Below are positions 42,885 to 54,585 of a DNA stretch of 64,000 nt, one piece after another. Location: contig JAIWZP010000021.1 of the NCBI GenBank assembly GCA_025201375.1, positions 124,001-188,000 on the forward strand, read 5' to 3'. The position numbers and the translations under genes are program-made. How positions within the stretch are numbered: position 1 is the stretch's first letter; the number at the start of each line of letters is the position of its first letter. The stretch comes from Gongronella butleri. Lineage: Eukaryota; Mucoromycota; Mucoromycetes; Mucorales; Cunninghamellaceae. The notes below the pieces were generated by a model. It made no database searches. It had not been told where the DNA came from and saw nothing but the letters and a program-made list of their open reading frames with translations.

Positions 42885-44908
42885 TCTCGGGCGACAGTAT
42901 GCGTCATCCTTGATTCAAAATGACTGTTTTATGATACTGTAATGCCGATTTTTTCTCTCTCCTTCTGCCGATTAATATCCGGCCGCTTCTTAATGATAAG
43001 AATTGAGGTCATTAAGTGTAGCCCTGCTACCACCAAGTTTTCATTCAAATTTTCACAAGCATCCAGAAATGTCTTCTATTTTTTGAGAAAATAACACTCA
43101 TAGGTCTATTTTATTTACTTGAATGATGAAAATTGAAATTCCAAACTTGGTGTATTGGTTTCAATGCCCATGAAAGAAGGATGGTCAAAATCTTACAGAC
43201 GTCGGATTGCTGTAACACGAGCAATTTCAAATTTGGTGGTTTCATGCTTCTTAATACATTGCTGCATATCCCACGAGCGGCTGGCAAGCGCTGTAGAGCT
43301 CGTGCTCACACAGTCGACGCTGCAGACACCATGCCAGACTCTCTTAACGTACATGTCAGCGTGCAAAAAGTGGATTTTTCACGCCAAAATCGTAAAAAGG
43401 ACATCAAATCGCTAAGCGAACGCATCTTTTTGACACTACTGTGAATGCTATTTTATCAAGGAAGCTATTCTTGCATTTTTGTCCCAGCCATTGCGTGTTA
43501 AGTTTGAGGTCATTTAGGCAAGTTCCTTTACAGATGTTCTGGCTGCTTTTAGAGTAACTCAAGGCATAACTTGCCAACGAGGTACATTAAAGCCCCGCGA
43601 TGCGGTCCAAAGTGAACTGGCAGCCTACAAGCAACGAGCGGGTTGCAGTTTAGCGGTTGTTACAAATCGTCGGAACGCACAAACCGCAAAATGAAAATTG
43701 GCGCTGGCGAGCCCTCAAACAAAAATTGAAAAAAGGGGCCCTCAGAATAAAGCCAAACTTGCACACACGATGCATCCCATGGGAAAACCACAAAAACGAC
43801 AAAACACGAACGCGTTTCATCTACGGGTTGATGAGCAATCAGCAATCCATTGAAAACTATCAAATACAATAAAAAAAGCTTCAAGTCGCACTTATTTCGG
43901 CAAAAAATTACTTCATCGATGGTCAATTATATTGTGCAAAACGCCATTGCACAGAAACAAAATAGTTGACGCGAGTTTGAGGCGCGCTGATTCAAGCAAT
44001 ACCAAGCTTGACAACACATAAACATGTTCAATCGCTTAATTTGAGATTTTTCACTTACGAGGGCTCCGAATTGTACCAAACTCGGATCAACTATTCCATG
44101 TAGATATTAAAAGTGATCACACTTGCATTTGTTTCATGCTTTTTCTACAATCGCGTAAGAATAATATGAAGTGTTTTGGAGACGGTGGGACCGCGCCTTT
44201 TTTTTTTGACAGTCCGCCCATCCTTTTCAGACACAGAGCTGACCCCAGCCACCAGGTTCTGTGCGGACCCGGAAAACCCTCGTGACACGCCTTCTGATTC
44301 GATTTTTTTATGGCCTGCCAAAAGCTCACTATGTACATCCCAGAGACTTCGTTTTTTTTTTTTTTTTGCTTTTATTCATGCAAATGCGGGTATCAATGAT
44401 ATTATAATTGCTTCTTTTTCCTGCTTGGTCAATCTATCAATTGCGACAAAGACAAAAAAGATGAGAAATTCGTTCCGCAATGGGCTCGCAAGAGGCAAGA
44501 GGAAGGAAAGGGTCATCATGGACATTTCAGAGATTGTTCACCTTGGTTAGCCCACATCTCAAGAGCAGTGAACCATCGGATAATGTCATAAAATGATTCA
44601 GGACCAAAAAAGTTTTTCCATCACGGCAAAGTATCCATAGATGACCCTCGTTCCTTCCTCTATTCCACCAGCATCATCATGTCTACTTACCAAGGTCTTT
44701 GACAAAGGCCAAACAAGGACAATTGGCTACAAGTCAAGCACCGAAAATCACCATGGCAAGAAAATAAAAAGTGAGAAGAAAAGAGACAAAAAGCATGGCT
44801 GCCATGGCAATTGCCCTTTTTATACCTGGTCCGGGCAATGAAAAAAAAATTTTTTTTGTGCTTGCGTGGTCACAAATTGGGATCGGGTCTTAGCGGGGTG
44901 GGCGCAGC
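42885..44908. other. Intergenic region with repeat fragment, no gene seen
   Basis: About 2 kb of AT-rich sequence. Positions 43655-43870 resemble 62690-62900. No exon-like sequence was found. Confidence 0.45.
43655..43870 (+). repeat. Diverged dispersed repeat, partner of 62690-62900
   Basis: Shared order of blocks: TGAAA.TTGG[GC]G.TGGC[GA]AGC, TCAAA.AAAAAT.., [CG]GCAGAAT/CTCAGAATAAAGCC, GCCAAACTTG, AAACCAC.AAA, then GTTG.[TC]GAG[CT]AAT. The copies are clearly diverged, in the same orientation, and no frame is conserved. Confidence 0.5.
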
Positions 44909-45409
44909 CTAGCGATAGATGACCAGACTTGTCCATCCCATCTTGCGATCCTCCCAGTCGAGACCGTGTAGCTGGATCATGATGCCGCCGGCGTTATTTT
45001 CAAGTTTGTAATCGATCCAGCACGGGACGCGAGTGCCGCCACCCTTGCGATCGGGCTCGCCAAGCAAAGCGACGATGTCATGGGCTTGCATGTCGGTTTG
45101 GATGCTGCAGGGCAAGGGCACGTCGCTCTTGTACGAGCAAAAGTCCTTTGTGTCGCCATTGTACACATCAATGGCATCAAGGACGAGCGACGCGTGGTCT
45201 GGCGTCGTCGCGCATTCACTCATGGGCACGTCTTGCGGCAAAAACGAGAAAGCAAGGCCCAGCGGTTTGTAGCTGTGGTAGATGCAATCTGAAAAGGCTT
45301 TGATTGTACGGTCGCGCTGGTCATCCAAGATGGGCAATTGGTTGACTACACTGGGTGCCCGGCCCAAAAGTGCATAAAAAGGATTTGCGGTGGGCGCAGG
45401 GAGTGGCAT
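44909..45409 (-). CDS. Uncharacterised protein (166 residues)
   Basis: I place the start at ATG 45409 (MPLPAPTANPFYALLG), directly after an A-rich leader. The frame stays open upstream, but there it encodes only a Phe/Leu run from that leader, so the longer 212-residue form is unlikely. The mature-looking chain contains DDQRDRTIKAFSDCIYHSYKPLGLAFSFLP, four further Cys, HDIVALLGEPDRKGGGTRVPCWIDYKLEN and a distinctive end IMIQLHGLDWEDRKMGWTSLVIYR. There is no membrane segment if the short start is right. It looks like a well-folded globular protein and may be conserved among related fungi, but I recognise no family and propose no function. It stands alone. Confidence 0.65.
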   Translation of the reverse strand: MPLPAPTANPFYALLGRAPSVVNQLPILDDQRDRTIKAFSDCIYHSYKPLGLAFSFLPQDVPMSECATTPDHASLVLDAIDVYNGDTKDFCSYKSDVPLPCSIQTDMQAHDIVALLGEPDRKGGGTRVPCWIDYKLENNAGGIMIQLHGLDWEDRKMGWTSLVIYR

Positions 45410-46380
45410 AATCACAAAAAGAAAAAGAACAAAAAATAAAAAAAATAAAAAACAAGACGGGACCGGGAGCGTCAATTCAGCCTGTTGCAACAAGAGGGCG
45501 CGCGATGAATTTTTGGTGACACCTGCCCCCTCCTGCGGGCGGGGCATGATCCCATGATGGACATCAAGTCCAAAATTTTCTTTTTAGTGTGTGTTCCCCA
45601 GGTGTAAATTGCAGCAATTACGGCAATGAGCGTTGGAGAAAGAAGCCAATTGCCTGCGCACCCGCTTGAATCAGAAGGTGATACGCGCACCGTTGGTCAT
45701 TGAAGCACAAGCACGAGCCGTAAATGCATGTTTGGATGGTGGCAACGAGTTGATCCTTTTAAAAGTAGAGGGGCCGGTGCATTGCTAGATGGTTGCACCA
45801 GCTTTGGCTTGCTCAAGATGGCTGGCTTGCCATTGGAGATGTTTCAAATGACTTTTTTTTTTCTCTTTGCCTTCTCGTTTTGCAAATGAATCATCATCCA
45901 TCGAGCTCTCTCCCTCTCTTTCTCCCCAGCCCTCGCACACATTGGACCCTCAAGACGGTTGTTTGGGCTCATTTTTTTAAAGTTTTGCGTGGCTGCCCAA
46001 CACCTTTCCCCCTTTTATTTCTTTCACTATTTTTTTTGTTTCTCTTTGTGCCTTGCTTCCCACCCCTCTTTTACTTTCTCACTCTCCACTCCCCCCCCTC
46101 CCGCACCTCCTTGACCACTTTGTGCTTCCCATAGTCGCAGCACCACTGCTACTTTTTTTTTTATTTCACGCGTTTTCTCTTTTTACCCATCAGCCTGCGT
46201 GAAAAAAGTCGACACGCCAGTTGGTAAGGACAACAAACAGCAACTTTTGTTTTTGATAGCAGCTTCTTTTCACTTTGCTTTGCTCACGGCCTTTCCCCTC
46301 TTATACCCGGATATCACCAACACGCGCCTTTTTGGCAGCTTGACTTTATTTCCTTGCTTTTACTCTCCATCTTTGCCATC
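45410..46380. other. Upstream region between the unknown protein and the FAR1-type gene
   Basis: The second half (about 45890-46170) is strongly CT-rich on the + strand, like leaders of other genes here. No gene is seen. Confidence 0.4.
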
Positions 46381-47981
46381 ATGTCTACAGAGCAGCCACC
46401 TGCTGCTCCTTTGAGCGGCTCAGAAGAAGACGTAAGAACATTCTTGTCCTACCGTGACGCGCCCCGGTGCCGAGGTTCACGTCTTTTTTTTTTTTGGCAG
46501 CTTTTTCCATTTTACACACAGCTTCTCGGGCGCAAGTTTGATGACAGTGTCACGGCAATTAGCACTTGTAGATCGCTTTGTGCAGAATTCGGGTTCACTG
46601 TCAAGCAAGAAGCGAGCACGCATCGCGTATGGCACAAAAAAAACCCAATTGCGGCCAATTCAACCTTTTTTTCTTTTTCTAGAACATTTACGTGTATTGC
46701 TCGCGTGAAGGACTTCCCGATTCACAGCGCAATCCCAAGGCGCAGCGACAGCGGAAGCGCCCATCCAAGCGATGCGACTGCCGCTGGCGAATTGTGCTAT
46801 ACGAGCGCGAGGGATTATGGGAATTTCGCAAATCGCTGAATCCCGAGGCAGCCAAGCACAATCACGAGCTCATGCGACCCGAGGAGATCCAGAAATCGTG
46901 GCCACAAGAGATGATTGACTACATTTGCGAGCTCGCGCGGCAAAAATACTCGACACAGGACATTCGATCGATGGTGCAGCAGCGATACCCGACCATCACG
47001 TGGAACGAGCGCCGCTTTTACAATCGTTTATCCGACGAGCGCCAGCGGATCAAGTGCCGCCAAGCCGCGTCGCGCGCGCTGCAATTGACTAGCATTTGGA
47101 GCAAAATTTGCGTTGTTGCTTCGGCAAACGAAGATCTTGCAAAATACGTCGAGGACACGACCACGCAGCTACTCGACGCGCTTTGCAAGGCAACAGACAT
47201 GGACCCGTCCAAGCTCACTGTGCCAGACGCGCTCGTTGCCGCGACTGAAGCCAATGAGCGCCCCACGTCGGGCTCAAACGCGACTATTTCGCCAAACGAC
47301 GTGTCTTCCTCGTCTTCATCCACGGCCGCATCGTCGTCTGCCGTAGCCGAGTCGTCCAGCGGCGCTCAAGCGCGCGCGAATCGTCCCCCATACCCTGCTG
47401 TCCGCCGCCCCGCTGTCGCCAACAAGGAGGCGCCCAAAGGCTTCACGACGGTCGTCATTCCAGAGTACACATATTTCGCCAAGATGCACACCCAGCGATT
47501 CGGAAACACCCCGTACCAGCTGCCACGCCAATTACAGGTTTTGCCACCCGAAGAGCCCCTTCACCTTGCACACGAAAGCTCCGACGCGCGTCGCGCCCTG
47601 GACGCGCTGATTATGCCTCCGAGAAAGTCGCCTCGTCGCGACAGAATTTATCAGCACATGACAGCAACCGGTATGGAAGGCAGCATCGTGCAACATCCAT
47701 CGCACCGACGACTGCTCCCACAACCCCCTCCAGCCACCGACGCCAATTCCATGCTCATCGATCATGCTCCGGATCAGCCGCCTGGTGCCGATCACCCCGA
47801 CACATCAATTGCGCGTGCACCACCCATCTCTCCTCGACAACAACAGCAACAGCAACAGCAACACCCACAGCCAGAGAATCAGCAGCAGCAGAGCACCAGT
47901 GGCCCTCTACCAACATTTGTGTATGAAACACCATTTGACGCGCCGTCTGGCGAAGAGCACCATCATCCGCAGCAACATCAT

Positions 47982-48022
<41 letters not shown>

Positions 48023-48533
48023 CCCCTCCATACCAACCTTTCTCCAATTCCAGCCGCCATCGTACCCAACGCCTCCGCTGCCCCCCAACAGCGCCAATAC
48101 CAATTTCCCCGCGGAATTGACCTTCCACTTCCACCCGGGTAATGCCACCAACCATGATGCTGCCTCTTCAGCGACCGACGAAGACGTCGCACGCGCGAGC
48201 ACACGCAGCGGTCCCACCATCCATCCTGCCCTGCAGTCCAACCCAATGGCATTGGACCCTGCGTCCCCGCCGCGGCGGCCGGCGTCGCCGGTATTCCACC
48301 ACCACCACCCGCCTCAACAGCAACAGCAGCAGCAGCAGCAGCAGGACCCGCCGCCCGCGTCCTCGTCGGCACCATCTGGCATGGACGCCGCGATATCCAC
48401 CCAGGCAGCAACCAATCATACAGGCAATAATGCCGCAGCCACCACCGAACCCCTGCACATCACCTTCCATTCCATGCACACACCGGTCTACCCGCCAACC
48501 ACACGCACTTATTCTAACAAAAAATCGCATTAA
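46381..48533 (+). CDS. FAR1-type (MULE transposase-derived) DNA-binding protein, polyQ-rich
   Basis: Exons are 46381-46431, 46501-46626 and 46683-48533, all in phase 0, giving 675 residues. A FAR1/WRKY-GCM1 zinc finger spans about residues 18-115: FDDSVTAISTCRSLCAEFGFTVKQEAS, YVYCSREG, RCDCRWRIVLYEREGLWEF and KHNHEL supply the C..C..H-x-H ligands. A helical region follows (WPQEMIDYICELARQKYSTQDIRSMVQQRYP), as in FAR1/MULE proteins where it precedes the transposase. No transposase DDE domain follows. Instead there is a Ser/Ala-rich linker, a conserved-looking block (FTTVVIPEYTYFAKMHTQRFG) and a C-terminal half dominated by Pro, His and several Gln runs encoded by CAA/CAG. It is probably a domesticated transposon protein acting as a transcription factor in the nucleus. 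The targets are unknown. Confidence 0.8.
47838..48020 (+). repeat. CAA/CAG microsatellites encoding polyGln
   Basis: Imperfect CAA/CAG arrays at about 47840-47865 and 47970-48020, with another at 48316-48342, encode Gln runs of 6 to 13 within the FAR1-type protein. Interruptions (ACC, CAT) are present. Such arrays are prone to length change. Confidence 0.8.
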
Positions 48534-48799
48534 GCCCCTCATTTTGCTCTGATTTCTACTCTTCATTCTGATTTTCCCCGCGATACCTATAGTCTTCTAG
48601 CAATTCAAATTGTCCGTTTGACTGTTTTTTTTCTTCGTTTGTCACTGTATACTTTTGAAATAAAATCGCTCTTTACGTCGATCATCATCTTACTATCATA
48701 CGTTCTACAGTATCAACGGGTTTACGGGTCAACTGACGCGCTGGTGGCCCGACTCTGCGCTCCGCTTTCCTGTTCAAATTCACAATTCGAACTTGTGAT
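48534..48799. other. 3' flank of the FAR1-type gene
   Basis: Short AT-rich flank with a GAAATAAAATC polyadenylation-like signal near 48657. No gene. Confidence 0.35.
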
Positions 48800-49890
48800 A
48801 CGCAATTGTAAAAAAAAAATCAGTCAGCATGCTCAGCAAATGATGCCCAAGAAAATGCACAAAAGCACGATTTTTACAGTATCTACGTACGTACCGTATG
48901 ATATCCGTTTTTTGGATTTCGCTTTTTGCATGCAAGATGCAACTACTAAAGTGATTGATCCGTCCATGTTTCATTCTCAGTGGACAGAAACTGACGCGTG
49001 CTATCATTTCAGTGCCTGAGGCATCGCGCTACACTGCACAAAAGCGTACACATTTACCTTTCAAAAATCAAAGAACGTGTTTTTCAGACTTTGCCGGCCA
49101 GCTGTGCCTCCAGAAATTTTTTTACAGCCGACTTGCCCGCTTATTATGAAAAATGCGTCGCGGCGTAAACTATGACCCAGTGCTCAAGACGGACCCGCCC
49201 GATTTTTTTTGTGAACTCGAAAATGCCAAAAACGTCAGATTTGTACCATTTTGCATTCATCTCACCATCTGCATAGTCGACCCCGCTCAAAAATAGCTGC
49301 ATCGCATTCAGCGCGAAATTTGCAACAAAAAAGCTTAAAACCCAAAGCGCTACGATCCCTTTTGAAAAATTCAGGGGTCACACACTTATTTAAATCCCAA
49401 AAACGGGCAATTTCGAACTCCGAGTGATCAATGCATCCCAAACAGGTAACTCCGACCATTTGCTATTGGCTGACGAAATGGCACGTCGCCCCAAAGTAAG
49501 AAAAAAGCCCAACAAGTGACGCATGAACGGCGATCGACTGAGAAAATTGCTTACTTTGAGCAAGATTTTTTTTCAAAAATTTAAGGTTTGACACTTCCAA
49601 ATTAAGGTGCATGGATTGCATGGATTTTTTTATTTTTTTATTTTGCACATTTTTGCTTGTGCGTTGAGTGGCTGCACGCCGCTGCAGCAGGCTGGTGAAG
49701 AAATGATGATGACCGATGCAAAATGGTCAAACCCAAGCTATGATCATAGCGGGCCGCAAGTCATCCCATTAGGTGCTTCTTTGCCCCTCTGTTTGTTAGT
49801 AAAACTGGAATAAAAATCACACGGTTGTTATTAGACCGTTGTCGAGCAAATTGCGATCAAAATTTTTGACGAAGAAAAAGTGGATTTTCT
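48800..49890 (+). repeat. Dispersed AT-rich repeat, second copy
   Basis: 48810-49190 matches 26900-27240, and 49085-49890 matches 6640-7400, both collinear and in the same orientation. It therefore joins two segments that are separate elsewhere and suggests a longer ancestral unit. Small open frames are not conserved between copies. Confidence 0.75.
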
Positions 49891-49969
49891 CTGCGAGTTT
49901 TTTTTTTAGCCCCATCGATCCGTCGATGAAACTGATCTAGCTACAGTAATAATTCGAGGTTTCGAGCGA

Positions 49970-51043
49970 TACTGTACTGTACAGTGCCCTACCAAAAAAA
50001 ACTTCCGCCCTGAATATTGATCTGCAGTGCGCGGTGTCACTTAATCACGTTAATCTGCTCTGTATTGATCAGCAATGGCTCTAATGATGTGAAATTTCGT
50101 ATGAACAATGACATAAAAGTATAAAAACGAGTCTAAAATTATGAAATGACTACAGCAAGCGCATTTTGAAACAGACTAAAAAAGGGGTACCTGACGCGTC
50201 ACGCGACGCGACGCGACGAGTACCCACGCGTATACAATGGCCTGTGGAGATGAATTGACGTTATATATGAAGAAGCAGCATCTCCAAAATTTTCTGAGAC
50301 AAGTTTGATGGTGCCTGATTGTATTCTGTTAATAAATTTCATGGTACATGCGTCATGTCAAAGTTGAGCTCGACAAATATAAAATGACCACCGTGACGCG
50401 TCAGACGCGTCATACCCGCAATTTCCTTAAAATGATCGTTGTGCTGTAATTTCTTCGTGATATAATCACAACCAATTGATAGCATCCTATTCTAATCCTT
50501 CAAATTAAATAATATAATCACAATGATTTCAAGCCAAAAAAGTTATTAAAACTAGTTGCTGGAGGCGAAAATCGCCATTCCAGACGCGCGCGTCTGGCAC
50601 GTGACGCGTCACAGTGGTCATTTTATACTTGTCGAGCTCAACTTTGACATGACGCATGTACCATGAAATTTATTAACAGAATACAATCAGGCACCATCAA
50701 ACTTGTCTCAGAAAATTTTGGAGATGCTGCTTCTTCATATATAACGTCAATTCATCTCCACAGGCCATTGTATACGCGTGGGTACGCGTCGCGTCGCGTC
50801 GCGTGACGCGTCAGGTACCCCTTTTTTAGTCTGTTTCAAAATGCGCTTGCTGTAGCCATTTCATAATTTTAGACTCGTTTTTATACTTTTATACTGTATC
50901 ATTGTTCATATGAAATTTCACATCATTAGAGCCATTGCTGATCAATACAGAGCAGATTAACGTGATTAAGAAGTGACACCGCGCACTGCAGATCAATATT
51001 CAGGGCGGAAGTTTTTTTTGGTAGGGCACTGTACAGTACTGTA
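49970..51043. mobile_element. Palindromic (fold-back/MITE-like) element, copy B
   Basis: Left arm about 49970-50410 and right arm about 50590-51043, inverted, around a spacer of about 180 bases. The order of features is as in copy A: ACTGTACAGTGCCC outer end, CTGCAGTGC, GACGCGTCACGCGACGCG cluster, TACGCGTATACAATGGCCTG, then TGGTGCCTGATTGTATTCT. The arms match each other almost perfectly apart from small indels (for example TTC near 50970 and ACTGTA near 50895). Against copy A they differ at roughly one base in six where I compared. The spacer aligns with the copy A spacer only when reversed, so the element lies in the opposite orientation. No transposase frame is present. Confidence 0.8.
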
Positions 51044-51499
51044 CTGTAGATGTTCATCAACAACAGATGGGCATTCGACACGTTACAAATAGTGATCCTT
51101 ATCGATTCGATCCGTTCGATTTTTTGAAAGATCGAGAAGGGGGGGAAGGGGAGGAAGAGGCTGCTTACTGTAAATATTAGGCAGCCGATGATGGGGATTG
51201 CCCAGTCGGGCTTCCAAAGTGTCAGCGGCGGAAGTTTGATGGTCAATTCCCAAAAAAAGGAAAGAGAGCGCGGCCAAGCAAAGGAGTGGGGGACACGCGC
51301 GAGGCAAGTGAGACAACAGACAAGGAAAGGCATTATTCATGGGAGGCAACAAGCCAGAAAGGGGCAGAGTGACAGGGCAAGGGCGGATGATCATGGTGGC
51401 GTGAGGAGCGAGTGCGATGAGGAAGCAGCGAGCGATGCACGCAAAAGAAAAAAAAGGAAAAAGGTCAAAATGACGTCGTGGCGCATGTCGGGAACGCGG
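51044..51499. other. Spacer after palindrome B, no firm gene
   Basis: The minus strand has an exon-like phrase near 51170-51260 (ELTIKLPPLTLWKPDWAIPIIGCLIF in one frame) that ends close to a GTAAG-like donor. I cannot connect it to other exons, so I do not call a gene. The rest is low complexity. Confidence 0.3.
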
Positions 51500-51740
51500 G
51501 GCGGATCCTGATAGTTTTGGCCCTGAATTTATGATACAGTATGATACAGTAGGTACAGTAGGTACAGTATGCAAAATAAATGCATCTTGTCAGGACTGCG
51601 TGATCCGATCCCTGAAGAAATTTGACATCGTCGGATCTTTGTGCTAAACATCCTCTAGCTCAAACAAAAGGCCCGATGAATAAGACCCGGAGGACGCGCC
51701 CGGCGGCGCCCCGCAAAAGGGGGTATGATATCATAATAAA
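51500..51740 (+). repeat. Fragment of the 499-base repeat family
   Basis: Collinear with 26480-26660: TTTTGGCCCTGA.TTTATGA, TCAGGACTG.GTG.TCCGATC, TAGCTCAAA...GGCC[CT].ATGAA.AAGA and GGAGGACGCGCCC. It carries a small ACAGTATGATACAGTAGGTACAGTA insertion-like tract. Confidence 0.65.
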
Positions 51741-51959
51741 ACAGCGAGAAGATCAGCAAATTTTTATTCCAAGATGATACCGGTAAACGTTGTGCCTCAG
51801 AAGGTCATCCGCTGCTCATCTCATGTTCAGAAAGTGCACGACGTGAAGCGTGCCAGTGCATCGCGGGTTTATCATACAATAATAAATAATTGTGTATTTT
51901 AAATTAAAATTCAGGGGTGCGCGTATGATGTGATAAAAAAAAAAACGAAGCGCTGGAAA
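51741..51959. other. 3' flank of the PKA gene
   Basis: AT-rich, no feature recognised. Confidence 0.3.
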
Positions 51960-53536
51960 TCAAAAGGCAGTAAAATACTTGTTAAATTTTTCAGGGAGCG
52001 CTGCGCGGTCGGTGATGACTTCTTCTGGGTAATTGTCAAAGTTGCTGGTGTCGCCATCATGACCGAGGGCTGGTACAAAGGGGGCAGGCAGCTCGTATGC
52101 TAACAGCTTGTCAAAGTCGATGCATGCGAACCATGGATGCTCAAACACGTCGCGGCTGCCATTCTTCAGATTACCATACCGCTGTGACAAGTCGCTCGTT
52201 AGCAGATGCGCGAGCAGGTGCCGCAGATCGGCCGAGAACGATGGCGGATATTCAGGTTGGCACATCACAATCTTCTCGTACAGCTGGAATTGGTTGCTGC
52301 CAACAAAGGGAGGACGCCTAGCGCGGAGCAAAAGCCAAAAGGCAAAAAAAAAAGGCAAAAAAAACCATCCAGTCATGCCATTCATTCCATCATTGCTTGT
52401 CCCTTTCTTACCCTGCAACCATCTCGTAGATCAAGACCCCAAGGGCCCAATAGTCCACCGACTTGCCATAGCCCTTGGATCGCAGGATTTCCGGCGCCAG
52501 ATAATCCGGCGTGCCACAAAGCGTCCATGTCACGTCGGTCACAAACTTTGCAAAGCCAAAGTCTGTCAATTTGAGGTAGCCCTTGTCGTCAATCAGGATG
52601 TTCTCAGGTTTGAGATCCCTAAAAATGCACGTGGGGACACAAAATCATAAATTGCGATCCAATACGAGCCATTTGGTCGACGCGACGCGGCTCGCATGAT
52701 CGCACTGAAGCCTTACCTGTAAATAATTTGCTGATCATGCAGGTACGAGAGCGCCAAAAGGATTTGGGACGCATAGAATCGCGAGGTATCTTCATTAAAG
52801 GACTGATGGGAAAAAAAAAGCAAAATTTAGCAAAATGTTGTCTGATAAGCGATTGCCCTCTTATCCCTCCTTTTCCCTCGGCCAAGCATACTTTTTGTTG
52901 CCGCAGGATGGTGAACAGCTCGCCACCAGGGACCCAACTGAGGACCATAAAAAGATTGGCCTGATCTTGAAATGTGCCGTAGAGCGCGACAAGAAATGGA
53001 TGGCGCGTGGCCGCCAACACTTTGCGCTCATTGTTGATGTGCTCAATTTGCTTGTTGCGGATGATGACCATCTTGTTCATGATTTTCAGTGCATAGTAGC
53101 TGGGGTTGTCGCCTGTTTGTGGCTCTTTGTCCTTGACGAGTATCACGCGGCCAAACGAGCCGGTGCCGACTGTCTTGACGAGGTGGAACTGATCAAAAGT
53201 GAATGACTTTAATGCGGAAAGCGATGGCGCAGCGAGTGCGGCGGCAGCAACGTCGAGCGAGCTGGGCGGATGCGGCAATCCATCATTTTGAAGCTCAAAA
53301 AGTGGCGTGTGAGTCGAACATTCCTCCTCCATGAGGGCGTATTCACTCTGTAGAGGCGAATGCGGAGGCGAGGCAGGCAGTGTCGACGTCAATGGCTCTA
53401 CGAAGTATCGAAAAAATGCCGTTTTTGTCATCAGACCGCGCGTCATTTGAATCCCGCTCTTTTTTTTTTTTTTTTTTTTTCCCACCACGACCTTATCTCT
53501 TGTTCAATTCTCACTCGCTCACTTACGGAAATGCAT
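51960..53536 (-). CDS. cAMP-dependent protein kinase (PKA) catalytic subunit
   Basis: Minus-strand exons are 53536-53527, 53397-52892, 52802-52717, 52618-52412 and 52317-51960, giving 388 residues. This is an AGC-type kinase released from its regulatory subunit by cAMP. Visible features: GTGSFGRV (81-88), YYALKIMN with Lys near 108, [48 protein letters not shown] with the activation-loop Thr, [28 protein letters not shown], and the C-terminal tail NFDNYPEE ending FNKYFTAF, the FxxF hydrophobic motif typical of PKA. The N-terminal 70 residues are variable and Pro/Ser-rich. The first coding exon is only 10 bases (ATGCATTTCC). It rests on a strong GTAAGTGAG donor and an in-phase TAG acceptor, and the alternative start inside the intron would add a Lys-rich run. 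The gene lies near another signalling kinase, but the two are separate units. Confidence 0.95.
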
Positions 53537-54585
53537 GGTATTCAGCGTCGACTTTGTGGTCGCCTCGGTGGCTACGAATTGAATGCAACAGGTGAGAAAA
53601 CAAAAAAAAACGAAGATGGCCAGCGCGCATCATGCCAATCATGCGCAATCAGCCTCTCATTTGCATGTTGTACCGTGATTGCCATGGTCAAACGAGCTCT
53701 GCGGCGTGTGATTGGGCGCCGAGTGATCAGGTGCCCGAGCATGGTCGCTTGGTAAATGATCGTTCATGATGTCAATGAAAGGTCAGGGTGAGAAAGTTCA
53801 TGAAAAGAAGAAAGAAAAAATAAAATAGAGAGAAAAAAAAAGGGTCTGCTTGACAAATATAAAAAATACCCATCCGTGAAAAAAAATTCATGCAATGCAA
53901 ACCCTTGGCTGGGTTTCATCGCCGCATTTTTGTTTCATGCGGCTTGTAATTGTCCACGCGCGCGCGGGTCCATTGGGTTCATTGTTCACCATATTTCTTC
54001 TTGGCATGACGCCATGGCGCGCGATTGTCCACATTGGCATTGGAAAATAAAAAGTAAAACAAAAGGAAAAAAAAACAGGAGGATGATCATCGTACATGAG
54101 CAAGACACGCGTGTGGATGGTGAAGTGATCGTCATGCGGGGTCCAACCTGGGCTGGCCATTGTCATGGGTTATACAAAGGGCGCAGCCAGTGCTCATTGG
54201 TATTCAGGAGGCCCTTTTTTCATCCATGGATGTGGTCAGACGCGGAATTGCAGCAATGACAATTCGCCCTGGAAACCAGGGACTATTTTCATCGTCATTT
54301 GTTAGGTGTACAGGGGGGGCGCTTTACGCTGCAAGCGACGCATTGACCAATTTCCTAGCTCGTCTAATCGAATATGATATGTTAGTGAAAACCTTATCGA
54401 TTGGCAAGAAAATGGTCATCTGTCACCTTGACACCTATCTTTGGTCGGCCACAAGGCTTCGGTTTTTTTTAGCCCTTGCTGGCATTCCCAAATAGAATAA
54501 ATGGCATAGTTTTCTTATTTTTTATTTTGAAACTACAAAAAGAGGAATCATTGCCAGAAAAATGAAAAAAAGACGCGATTATATC
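53537..54585. other. Intergenic region between two kinase genes, no gene seen
   Basis: A-rich tracts near 53790-53850 and 54060-54080. No coding signal recognised. This is the likely promoter of the PKA gene on the minus strand and the 3' flank of the Rck-type kinase gene. Confidence 0.45.

Noticed and set aside
45410..45547. Longer N-terminus for the 166-residue unknown protein
   Set aside because: It consists mostly of a Phe/Leu run made by the A-rich leader, and the internal ATG follows a typical leader sequence.
47755..48411. 218-codon minus-strand frame over the polyQ region
   Set aside because: Product of the CAA/CAG repeats read in reverse, with no independent support.
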